Shown one piece after another: positions 25,437 to 33,156 of a stretch of 64,000 nt of DNA. The translations under genes and the position numbers were made by a program. Positions within the stretch are counted from its first letter, which is position 1. Each line of letters begins with the position of its first letter. Origin of the DNA: a virus; IMG/VR virus record IMGVR_UViG_3300030380_006185, positions 1 through 64,000 of that record; one strand, 5' to 3'. The notes beneath the pieces were generated by a model. That model saw only the letters and a program-made list of their open reading frames with translations, was not told the origin of the DNA and searched no databases.

Positions 25437-26420
25437 TTAAAATAATTTATCAAAATTTAAAGCTAAGGCACTTTGAGCGGATTTAAAATTACTTAAAAAA
25501 TTATCATCTGTTTTTAATTTTTCTAAATCAACAGCAAAAAATCTAACATCACCATCTTCTTTTAGACTAGCTAAAAAACCACCAGTTCCAGGTTTTCTTT
25601 TAAGTTTAGCAGTAACTAATTCATGTGCCATATTCCTAGCTCCTTCTTCAGCAGTACTAAAATTTCCTAATTTATCAACTAAAGAATCTATATTATTTTT
25701 AATAGTAGCAAATAAAGGATATGTTTTTGCTAAATCACCTAATTCTAAATTTTTTAATTTTACTACATTTTCCATAGCTGGGATTAAATCTGTGCCTTTA
25801 AAATTTGTTGGGTTAATGGTTTTTATTACTTCATCTTTTCCTAGTACTTTAACTAAGTTATTAAGTCCAAAAATCATTCCTAGTAAACGTAAGTTTTCTT
25901 TATCAGCTCCATATCTACCTAAATTTAATAATCCAGTATGTTTATCATAAGCTTTAACCTCTACTCCTACTCCATTAAACTTTAAATCAGGGTCATCTCC
26001 TTCTCTTCCCATAGTAACATCAACCCCACTATTAGAGTAATTATATAACCAATAAAGAGAAATTTCCCCATTTCCTACTCCTAAAGAACCAGCAGTTCCT
26101 ACTTCTTTACCTACTTTAGGTGGTTTTACACTCCATAATTTTTTCCATATATCTAAGTCATCAGATTTAACTTGGATATCAAATGTTGAACTACCTCCAA
26201 ATTTATATCTATTTTTAGATTGAGGAATAGTATCTATGTTTAAAGCATTTAAAATAACCTTATCATATTGTTCGTTTCCTTCTTTTAATAAAGATTTTTC
26301 TTCTGTTACTTCATGGATCATTTTAAACAGCATATCTTTATCCTTAGGATCATTCATGTCAGGATATCCTTTAGGAAATTTATAAGCTATACCATGTAAA
26401 AATTTATCTAAAACGTCCAT
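25437..26420 (-). CDS. PD-(D/E)XK-nuclease-like protein
   Basis: A 327-aa protein. The segment 'GSLGVGNGEISLYWLY' (Glu119) followed by DPDLKFNGVGVEVKAY (Asp145, Glu154, Lys156) has the spacing E...D-x8-E-x-K of restriction-type PD-(D/E)XK nucleases. The rest is helical. It is 0-1 nt from neighbours on both sides, and the N-terminal region contains VTEEKSLLKEG. It could be an endonuclease or an inactive structural relative; a substrate or partner cannot be read from sequence. Confidence 0.55.
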   Translation of the reverse strand: MDVLDKFLHGIAYKFPKGYPDMNDPKDKDMLFKMIHEVTEEKSLLKEGNEQYDKVILNALNIDTIPQSKNRYKFGGSSTFDIQVKSDDLDIWKKLWSVKPPKVGKEVGTAGSLGVGNGEISLYWLYNYSNSGVDVTMGREGDDPDLKFNGVGVEVKAYDKHTGLLNLGRYGADKENLRLLGMIFGLNNLVKVLGKDEVIKTINPTNFKGTDLIPAMENVVKLKNLELGDLAKTYPLFATIKNNIDSLVDKLGNFSTAEEGARNMAHELVTAKLKRKPGTGGFLASLKEDGDVRFFAVDLEKLKTDDNFLSNFKSAQSALALNFDKLF

Positions 26421-26893
26421 TATGTTTCTGGTTCTTCAGTTGGTGGTTCTTCAGTTGATGGTTCTTCAGTTGGTGGGGTTTCAGCTTCCATATCTCCTCC
26501 CATATCTCCACCTTCTTCTTCCTCTTCAGGTTTAACCCCATATCTTAAAATACGAGCTATTGCTTCTGCAGCATGTTGTTCTTCTGGGAGGTTTAACAAG
26601 TAGTATTTTTTACCTTCAATTTGGGCTATAAAACTTCTTTTACCATAAATTAAGTAAAATAGTTGATCATTTTTTAAATTAATTCTAAATGTAGAAGGAC
26701 GTGGTGCAACCCAATCAATTGAAGCTACAAAATTATCATATTCAGGTGTTAAAAGATCTACAATAACAGCTTTTAACTCAGGAAACTTAGTTAGTTCATC
26801 ATACTGAACAGCTTCCTCAGGTGTAATAGTTCTATTAGAATACACCTGTTTAATTAAAATTTTTAGTTTACCTTGTAGTTCTTCTCTAGTCAT
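26420..26893 (-). CDS. Conserved protein with acidic repeat tail
   Basis: 157 aa. The N-terminal 115 residues form a compact alpha/beta domain (REELQGKLKILIKQVYSN, TFRINLKNDQLFYLIYGKRS, KYYLLNLPEEQHAAEAI). The tail is EEEEEGGDMGG followed by TEEP repeats (TEEPSTEEPPTEEPET). No enzyme motif. The domain is reminiscent of conserved T4-like marine phage proteins near the head cluster. Overlaps the next gene by 1 nt. The acidic tail may mimic DNA charge or act in core assembly; unproven. Confidence 0.5.
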   Translation of the reverse strand: MTREELQGKLKILIKQVYSNRTITPEEAVQYDELTKFPELKAVIVDLLTPEYDNFVASIDWVAPRPSTFRINLKNDQLFYLIYGKRSFIAQIEGKKYYLLNLPEEQHAAEAIARILRYGVKPEEEEEGGDMGGDMEAETPPTEEPSTEEPPTEEPET

Positions 26894-26895
26894 TT

Positions 26896-27864
26896 TTATT
26901 TAGTAGTGTATTTTTGAAATGATTGTTGATCTGTGGCTATATCGATGGGGGATTTATCTGTTAATACAGATGCAAGATAATCTATACTTGTGTCTAATTG
27001 TTCTACATCTTCTTCAGTATCTTCTTGACTATTATCTACATCCTTAATTCCGTTAAGAATATCAAGTAAAATAGGTTCTAATCTTTTTACAGCTCTAGTA
27101 GTATCTGGGTCTTCGTGTAATTTTTGTAAAAAAGTTTCAGCTAATTTTTTACGTAAAGATTCATCAATTACTCCTTCCTCACTTGCAACATCTACCATTG
27201 CATCAATTTGAGGTTCTTTCATTTCAAAATCAAGATAATGTTTAGCAGAAACAATCATATCTTTTGATTTAGATATTTTTGATTGCCACCAATGTGGAAA
27301 ATCTACTTCATTATCCATTTTATCAAACTTATCAAGCATTTTATAAAGCTCCATAGCATATTTTCCAATACGATATACATCAGCTTTTAACATACCTGGT
27401 TCATCATCTTGATGTCCTAAATCAATATCTTCTGATATGGGTTCGTCTGCAATAAGTTCTTCATCTGTTTCAAATTCCTTCATCATCGATTTTTCAATAG
27501 CAGCTCCACGCTTTTTTTCATAATCAGAAAGCTTACCATCTTTATTTAAATCTGCTTTTTTAGGATTTTTTAAAGCATCTTTAACCATTTCTTTAAGTTT
27601 AAGTAATGAAGGACCAGCGGGTGTGTTTCCTATTTTTCCGTCTACACCATATCCACAAGTGCCTTCTTCTATTTCTTTTTCCATAGATTTTTTTTCTGCT
27701 TGTTTTTTAACTTGTTTAACAGCTTTAGCGTATGCTACTTTTTCAGCTTCAGAGCCATATCTTTTAACCAATTTGTCTCTCCGAGTTCCAATTATAGACA
27801 AAAAATTGTCATATATCTTTTTGGATTCCTCAGGAGAGAACGCTTCATTGGTTAATTGCTTCAT
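26896..27864 (-). CDS. EF-hand-containing helical protein
   Basis: 322 aa. Residues 105-116 are a canonical EF-hand loop DLNKDGKLSDYE (ligand positions D1, N3, D5, K7 backbone, E12) flanked by helices, so Ca2+ binding is plausible. A tag-like helix LLKLKEMVKDALKNP precedes it. A second module 'GHQDDEPGMLKADVYRIGKYAMELYKML', continuing to 'FPHWWQSKISKSKDMIVSAKHYLD', is widespread in marine T4-like phages. The C-terminus is acidic. It likely belongs with the neighbouring core-type proteins; function unknown. Confidence 0.55.
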   Translation of the reverse strand: MKQLTNEAFSPEESKKIYDNFLSIIGTRRDKLVKRYGSEAEKVAYAKAVKQVKKQAEKKSMEKEIEEGTCGYGVDGKIGNTPAGPSLLKLKEMVKDALKNPKKADLNKDGKLSDYEKKRGAAIEKSMMKEFETDEELIADEPISEDIDLGHQDDEPGMLKADVYRIGKYAMELYKMLDKFDKMDNEVDFPHWWQSKISKSKDMIVSAKHYLDFEMKEPQIDAMVDVASEEGVIDESLRKKLAETFLQKLHEDPDTTRAVKRLEPILLDILNGIKDVDNSQEDTEEDVEQLDTSIDYLASVLTDKSPIDIATDQQSFQKYTTK

Positions 27865-27865
27865 A

Positions 27866-28036
27866 TTAAGCTTTATCTTCAGCAGTTGAAGTTCTTTTAA
27901 ACTCAGCTGCTAATTTTTTAATTTCATTAGCTGCTCTACGTGCACGTGTACGAGAGACTTTTGTTGTTTTTTCGTTTTCAGCTTCTAAAGTTACTACTTG
28001 TTCTTTAATAGCTTCAATAATTTCATTTAAGTTCAT
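27866..28036 (-). CDS. Histone H1-like (Hc1-type) small protein
   Basis: A 56-aa gene. It starts MNLNEIIEAIKEQVVTLEAE, then KTTKVSRTRARRAANEIKKL and AAEFKRTS. The short acidic helix followed by 'TRARxAxxEIKKLAxEFRK' is the pattern of the Hc1/histone-H1-like proteins of Bacteroidota, which bind DNA. It overlaps nothing and lies 1 nt before the EF-hand gene. It could be a nucleoid protein acting on host or phage DNA. Its N-terminal IIEAIKE also resembles the recurrent tag, so packaging is conceivable. Family call is from pattern memory. Confidence 0.6.
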   Translation of the reverse strand: MNLNEIIEAIKEQVVTLEAENEKTTKVSRTRARRAANEIKKLAAEFKRTSTAEDKA

Positions 28037-28064
28037 AATTTTTATTTTATATAGATTTTATTAT

Positions 28065-28793
28065 TTATTCTTCTCCTCCAATGTACTCACCTACAAAGAA
28101 TTTTAAGGTGTTTCCTATTTGAGTAGTAAGTTTTTCGTTGTCCATTCCTTTGGATACTTTTAGAGCTGATATTAAGTGGTCCATAAGATCACCTTCATCA
28201 CCTTTCATATCAGCGGCTATATCTTCTAATCCACCTCCAGTTTCAGATTCTTCTTCAGTTTCTTCTTCTTCAGTTTCTTCCTCTTCAGGTGCTTCCTCTG
28301 TGTCTTCGGATTCATCAGTTTCTATTTCATCTTCTTCAGCTTCGTCTAAAGATTCTTCAAATGGTATACTACTAAGATAAGCTGCTATTTCAGCTTCTTC
28401 TTCTGCTTGTCTTTTTTGCTCTTCATAATCTATTTCTTCCTCTTCATCTTCAGGATCCATCATTTCTTCTAGCTCAATATCAGTTTGGTGTGAATGTTGA
28501 TAGTAAGATTTTTCATCATCATCATAATCACCATACATTTCTTCCTCACTTGTTCCTTCATAATCAAGTTCAGGATCCATTTCTTCACTTAATTCGTTAA
28601 TAATCATTTCACGAATTTTTTTACGTAAAGAAGTTTTCTTATCATCAGCCATATCTTTTTCTAAAGCATCAATGTGTTCAGCATCATCTGCTTCAGCATC
28701 TTTTTCATATTGGTTTTCCTTTAAATAAGGATTGGAATTTTCAATAGATTTATTTTCTACTAAAAACTTTTTTAAATCAAAGTTATCTTTCAT
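28065..28793 (-). CDS. Highly acidic core/scaffold-like protein
   Basis: 242 aa. N-terminus DNFDLKKFLVENKS, then a tag-like helix SLRKKIREMIINELSEE at about 54-70. A long Glu/Asp-rich stretch (about 70-190) follows, and a hydrophobic helical end (MDHLISALKVSKGM...TLKFFVGEYIGG). Composition is close to the gp22-like scaffold at 10240-11538. A late promoter lies 15 nt before ATG. I infer a prohead core protein or an acidic chaperone for the basic DNA-binding proteins encoded next to it. Confidence 0.55.
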   Translation of the reverse strand: MKDNFDLKKFLVENKSIENSNPYLKENQYEKDAEADDAEHIDALEKDMADDKKTSLRKKIREMIINELSEEMDPELDYEGTSEEEMYGDYDDDEKSYYQHSHQTDIELEEMMDPEDEEEEIDYEEQKRQAEEEAEIAAYLSSIPFEESLDEAEEDEIETDESEDTEEAPEEEETEEEETEEESETGGGLEDIAADMKGDEGDLMDHLISALKVSKGMDNEKLTTQIGNTLKFFVGEYIGGEE

Positions 28794-28807
28794 TTTATTT
28801 TAATTTA

Positions 28808-28817
28808 TTATAAATAT
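28808..28817 (-). promoter_or_regulatory. Late promoter box
   Basis: Minus-strand ATATTTATAA followed by TAAATTAAAATAAA, 14 nt before ATG 28793. Confidence 0.65.
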
Positions 28818-28846
28818 ATGAGATTAGCGCAATACGCACTATTATA

Positions 28847-29467
28847 TTAAGATTTTTGTTTATATAAATAATTAGATAAAAGTGTTCCTATAATACCCTC
28901 TTTTTGTCTAATAATAATCCAATCATCTTTAACTAAGTTATGTTCATTAATAAATGAAATACCCATTACTCCAATTAAATGACCATCTAAACTTCTTAAT
29001 CCAACCATACAAATAGATTTTGTTTTAAACTGGTTGGTTAGAGCAGATATACCAAATGAATTTTCTTCTGTTTCTACATTAAGTATTTCTAATTCTCCAT
29101 CTTTGTATACTTTAGATAATACTTTAGGGAATAAAGATACAGGTATATTTTGGAAAATAGATTGAAGGTGTGGGATTGAAGGATTACATTTTTCATAAAA
29201 TATAGAAAACTTTTGAATTGATTTTCCTGTTGGGTAAAAATGTCCACCATTGTGAAATTGAGCTACCCATACTCTATCACAACCTAACTCTTCCATAATT
29301 TCTGTAAGTTGGTCATCTATTAAAGAGCTAGATTCAAGTGCTTCTCCCATTGGGGTTTCTTTCTTTTTTCGTTCTAATTTAGCTTTAACCCAAGTTACAG
29401 CTACTGGGCCTAGTACTGCTGTTATTAATGCGACTAGGATTGTTGTGATCATAGTGAGGTTTTCCAT
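28847..29467 (-). CDS. Membrane-anchored GAF-like protein
   Basis: 206 aa. An N-terminal transmembrane segment (MITTILVALITAVLGPVAVTWV) is followed by a basic stretch and a cytoplasmic domain. 'DRVWVAQFHNGGHFYPTGKS' and 'SICMVGLRSLDGHLIGVMGISF' look like a GAF sensor fold. The 'QFHNGGHFYPTG' motif is conserved in marine T4-like phage proteins. It may sense a small molecule or redox state at the membrane, or serve in lysis timing; neither is shown. It ends 53 nt before the acidic core gene and overlaps no gene. Confidence 0.55.
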   Translation of the reverse strand: MENLTMITTILVALITAVLGPVAVTWVKAKLERKKKETPMGEALESSSLIDDQLTEIMEELGCDRVWVAQFHNGGHFYPTGKSIQKFSIFYEKCNPSIPHLQSIFQNIPVSLFPKVLSKVYKDGELEILNVETEENSFGISALTNQFKTKSICMVGLRSLDGHLIGVMGISFINEHNLVKDDWIIIRQKEGIIGTLLSNYLYKQKS

Positions 29468-29468
29468 T

Positions 29469-30041
29469 TTATTTCTTAAGATTTTTTAAATAATTAATTC
29501 CTTCTTCCATAGCTGTATTGGCACGGTTTTTGTCAATTCCACCAACCCATTTTTGTATATCACCCGCCTCTGTAATATAATTATTATTACTTTCAGAAAG
29601 CATATCTTCCATAAAACTTTTATATTCTTCAATATTAATATCTATTTCTTTATTAAACGTAGTATTAATATACTCTTCCCATTTACCTTCATTCTTTAAC
29701 TTTGTTTCAGTAGTTGCTCTACAGTCAACACATTCTCCATAAGCTTTATAGTAATGTGGGTCTAACTGTTTATCCATAACTTGTTTACAGTTTGGACAAA
29801 ATATTGGAACAGCAACGTTTTTAAATTTATCTAATTTTGTTATATTTTCTTTTATACCATCTCGAATAGTCCATGTTTTACCATCTTCTTCCCAAACATC
29901 ACCTTCTTTATGTGAAATTGATTCTTCACCATTATAACCTATACCAGTTGTAGTTTTATTACCTGTCTTACCTTTTACTAAATTTCTAAGGCGTTCTACA
30001 TCTCGTTTTTGGAATTGTTTTTTTAATACTGAATCTGACAT
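29469..30041 (-). CDS. Zinc-ribbon protein
   Basis: 190 aa. 'FCPNCKQVMDKQLDPHYYKAYGECVDC' forms a CxxC...CxxC zinc ribbon (Cys at about 82, 85, 105, 108). Preceded by a basic helix (KKQFQKRDVERLRNLVKG) and a beta segment 'GDVWEEDGKTWTI'. The C-terminal half is helical, with EDMLSESNNNYITEAGDIQKW. Similar zinc-ribbon proteins occur in T4-like marine phages. It could bind nucleic acid or another protein. ATG overlaps the preceding stop by 1 nt. Confidence 0.55.
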   Translation of the reverse strand: MSDSVLKKQFQKRDVERLRNLVKGKTGNKTTTGIGYNGEESISHKEGDVWEEDGKTWTIRDGIKENITKLDKFKNVAVPIFCPNCKQVMDKQLDPHYYKAYGECVDCRATTETKLKNEGKWEEYINTTFNKEIDINIEEYKSFMEDMLSESNNNYITEAGDIQKWVGGIDKNRANTAMEEGINYLKNLKK

Positions 30042-30586
30042 TATATTTCTAGTTGTTTAAGTTGATCAATTGTATTTTCTGCTGATGTATATAATATTCC
30101 TATACCTCCTGCATTATTCCAATTATCAATTGTGCTTGCCTTATCGTCTATAAGTATGTCTGATTTGGTTAAAGATGGTTTAATTTTATGTTTTTCTTTT
30201 GCAGGTTTAAAATTAACTTTAGGTGTATTAGGGAATAAATCAGAATGGATTTTACGTAACCATATCATTTTCCCTAATCTTGATTGTTTTTTAATAGAAG
30301 GGGCAGTTAATATTTCATAATCATATTGTGAAACATAATCTACTAATTTTTTAGCCCCAGGCATTAATGGTATACCAGCCCAAAATCTAACTTTATTTTC
30401 TATATCTATAAAATCCCAAAATTGATTCATACCATATTTATCTCTATATTCATCAGGTGTCATTCCAGATAAATCTAAAAATCGTTGGTCAAAATCAGCT
30501 ATTACACCATCCATGTCTAAATAGATAGTATACGCAGATACTTCATTTTCTTTAATTAATTTATATAATTCAAATAAATTTGACAT
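30041..30586 (-). CDS. HAD-family 5'(3')-deoxyribonucleotidase-like protein
   Basis: 181 aa. Motif I YLDMDGVIADF (Asp24, Asp26), motif II in ILTAPS (about 93-98), a conserved Lys in KPAKEKHKI (about 128-136) and motif IV DILIDDKAST (about 143-152) define a HAD phosphatase close to the 5'-nucleotidase (NT5C) group. It would dephosphorylate (d)NMPs. An N-terminal extension LFELYKLIKENE before motif I is not part of the HAD core and resembles the recurrent tag, so the enzyme may be packaged. The tag is inference; enzyme class is well supported. Confidence 0.8.
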   Translation of the reverse strand: MSNLFELYKLIKENEVSAYTIYLDMDGVIADFDQRFLDLSGMTPDEYRDKYGMNQFWDFIDIENKVRFWAGIPLMPGAKKLVDYVSQYDYEILTAPSIKKQSRLGKMIWLRKIHSDLFPNTPKVNFKPAKEKHKIKPSLTKSDILIDDKASTIDNWNNAGGIGILYTSAENTIDQLKQLEI

Positions 30587-30588
30587 GG

Positions 30589-33156
30589 TTAAAATTTAGG
30601 TAAACTTAATGCTTTTCTTCTACTTCTCCAAAGATTTAATATTATTTGTTTATCTTTAGGAGTAATATCTTGGGCATCTAAATAAGTATTTATTACATCT
30701 GCAAATGGTCTTCTTTCTTTTTTAGCTCTAAAATACATTCCTTGTAAATTAGCATCTACTTCTTTTGGTAATTTAAAATATTCAGCTTGTGGAATTATAT
30801 CAGCTTTTACTAAAGCTCGTATTGTCATATCAAAATCTTCATCAAAATCTTCCTTTTTAGTTTTTGAGTCACCTGATTGGGTTATGTGTTCAATTTCATG
30901 TCTTACAACATCTTTAAGATTCATAGAAATTTCTTCCCAAAATTTAGGCAACATTTCAGGATCAACTATAAAGTTTATTTTAATAAAACCAGGGTATTCT
31001 TTTTTCTTTTTTTTATCTATGTAAGCATAATCACTTCCACCATCTACTTTAAGTTTACCAAATTTGGGTTTGTATATTATTTGTGCATAAACTTGAATAC
31101 CTCTTGGAGGAAAATCATAATTATCTTCATATGTTGAATCCATTTCACCTTCATCAAAATCTTCTTTCCAAAAATTAAATATATCTCTTGAAATTTGGTT
31201 TGATAAGGTATCATAACGACCTTCTTCTAAAGTAGCTAATTCTCTAGCAAATTGATTTAAACCAAAAGGATCTTTACCTAAATTTTTATCAAATCCATGT
31301 TTATGCTTATATGGTTTTTCCTTTTCATTTAAACTAGTAACTTCTTCTCCGTCTATTCCATCTGTGTAATTTCTAAAAAGCATATTACCTTTTGTATATG
31401 CTTCTCTTTCTATATCATTTAAATAATCATCTTCCATTGTGTTAGTAGTACTAATATCTTTTAGTCTACCTTCTAAATTTTGAATATGATGAATCATTTC
31501 ATGAGCATATGATCTTACTATATCTTTAGGATGTCTACCTTCAGTATATAATACTATTATTTTATTGTTTGGATCATAATATGCAGTTTTACCTAAAAAT
31601 TTTTTAGCATTTTCTTCATTATTGTGCTTAAATATTATTTTAGGTAAAGGTTTAACATTCATACCTTTTTTTAACATATGATCTGTTAAATTTATAATTT
31701 CTTGCTTATAGTCTATATGATTAGAATATGTAGCATTTTCATTAAGTGGTTTATATCCCGAACCAAACGGAGCAGCTTTACCATTATGGTCAGGAGCAAC
31801 ATTTTCTTTTTTTAGTTCTGGGTGGAATTTCATATAAACTTCCTTAGCATCAGGTTTAATTGATTCATCATCTACTAATACTTCAACAGGATATACTTTA
31901 GCATCATCTCCATACCAATAGTTCATTTTATATCCACCTTCTTTAGTTAATTCAACAATTAATCCTCTATTATAGTCTTCACTTTCAGCTTGCAGGTATA
32001 TTTTTTTACCTCTTGGTAAAACTAAAGATGTTTTTTCTAAAATATCTTCATTTAAGTTTTCTTCTAAATTTTGATTTACAGGAATTTGTCTTACATCTTT
32101 AGGGCCAAAATTAGAAGGATAAGGTTCTATAATATTACTTATTTTAATATTATTTTCTTCCATAGTAATTTCAAATGGGGATGGGGAAACATTAGTATAA
32201 TAATCATAATAAAATTTAACTTTATCAAAATTAGTATCTATAGCTTCATTAGTTTTTTGTTTTTTTAAACGTTGAGTTTTTTTCTTAGATGCTTCTTTAC
32301 GTTTTTTAATATATTCAAAAGCAGAACGTAATTTAGCTTTCTTTTGAGGATCTTTTGTTCTACTTAAAGCAGCTCTTACTCTTTGGTGTATTAAATTAAT
32401 TACTTGAGATTGACGAGCATGAGATTTAGATTTAAAAGAAGTTTTATTTAAAGTATCTATTATGTCTTGTCTTGTAGAAAATTTAACTTTAACAGTATCT
32501 TTTGGATTTTCATCTGTATACAAACGTCTACCTGATCCTTTAGGTTTTTTACCTGTACCTTTTTTAGGATCACCTTCATTTAAAGTAGATGATGTTAAAA
32601 TATTCCAAATTTCATCTAGATTAGCATTAATAGGTATAAAAAATTTAAAAACTTCTTTATCATTATTCATTAATGCTTTTCTAGCATTAGTACCACTCAT
32701 TCCACCATCTGGGGTAGATGTTATTTTTAAATCTAAATTTGGATGTTTATCTATAGATACTGATCTAGCTGATATATCTTGCATATCATCTTCTCTTCCT
32801 TCTCTTGCTCCTATAATCCAATATATAGAATCTTCAGGATTGTCTTTAGCATATCTATAAATATCTCCAATTGGGGAAACTGATTTTTCTATTCTGACTG
32901 GTTTACCAATTAAAGGTTTATAATGTTCATCCCAAATTTTATATGCTTGATCTTGTGTAATCCCATCTCTTACTTTACTCCCAACATAAATTATAATATT
33001 ATCTATTTCAGGATTATCTTTTAAGGCATTTTGAATTACAGCTAAATGACCTGCAGTAGGTGGTTTAAATCCACCACCAAAAACAGCAGTAACCTCTTTA
33101 CCATCTATACTTTCAGGTAAAAGATCTTTAATGAGTGATTTAGTTAAGGAATCCAT
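30589..33156 (-). CDS. Multidomain nucleotidyltransferase plus twin HEXXH metalloprotease-like protein
   Basis: An 855-aa fusion. Residues 1-16 are tag-like (LTKSLIKDLLPES). Residues 20-185 are a HIGH-type cytidylyltransferase/NMNAT-like domain: GGGFKPPTAGH (27-37) and GMSGTNAR (152-159). Residues 195-300 are a basic module (KKPKGSGRRLYTDENPKD, then ASKKKTQRLKKQ). Residues 360-455 hold a small beta domain. HEMIH at 552-556 with IEREA (582-586) fits a gluzincin-type Zn peptidase. HEIEH at 753-757 marks a second peptidase-like domain. Such multi-enzyme chains recall the 'polyvalent proteins' of phages. Cleavage by the prohead protease into separate units is possible. Confidence 0.75.
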   Translation of the reverse strand: MDSLTKSLIKDLLPESIDGKEVTAVFGGGFKPPTAGHLAVIQNALKDNPEIDNIIIYVGSKVRDGITQDQAYKIWDEHYKPLIGKPVRIEKSVSPIGDIYRYAKDNPEDSIYWIIGAREGREDDMQDISARSVSIDKHPNLDLKITSTPDGGMSGTNARKALMNNDKEVFKFFIPINANLDEIWNILTSSTLNEGDPKKGTGKKPKGSGRRLYTDENPKDTVKVKFSTRQDIIDTLNKTSFKSKSHARQSQVINLIHQRVRAALSRTKDPQKKAKLRSAFEYIKKRKEASKKKTQRLKKQKTNEAIDTNFDKVKFYYDYYTNVSPSPFEITMEENNIKISNIIEPYPSNFGPKDVRQIPVNQNLEENLNEDILEKTSLVLPRGKKIYLQAESEDYNRGLIVELTKEGGYKMNYWYGDDAKVYPVEVLVDDESIKPDAKEVYMKFHPELKKENVAPDHNGKAAPFGSGYKPLNENATYSNHIDYKQEIINLTDHMLKKGMNVKPLPKIIFKHNNEENAKKFLGKTAYYDPNNKIIVLYTEGRHPKDIVRSYAHEMIHHIQNLEGRLKDISTTNTMEDDYLNDIEREAYTKGNMLFRNYTDGIDGEEVTSLNEKEKPYKHKHGFDKNLGKDPFGLNQFARELATLEEGRYDTLSNQISRDIFNFWKEDFDEGEMDSTYEDNYDFPPRGIQVYAQIIYKPKFGKLKVDGGSDYAYIDKKKKKEYPGFIKINFIVDPEMLPKFWEEISMNLKDVVRHEIEHITQSGDSKTKKEDFDEDFDMTIRALVKADIIPQAEYFKLPKEVDANLQGMYFRAKKERRPFADVINTYLDAQDITPKDKQIILNLWRSRRKALSLPKF

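Noticed and set aside
32071-32860. Plus-strand frames inside the 855-aa gene
   Set aside because: Antisense shadows; the minus-strand protein has conserved motifs throughout.
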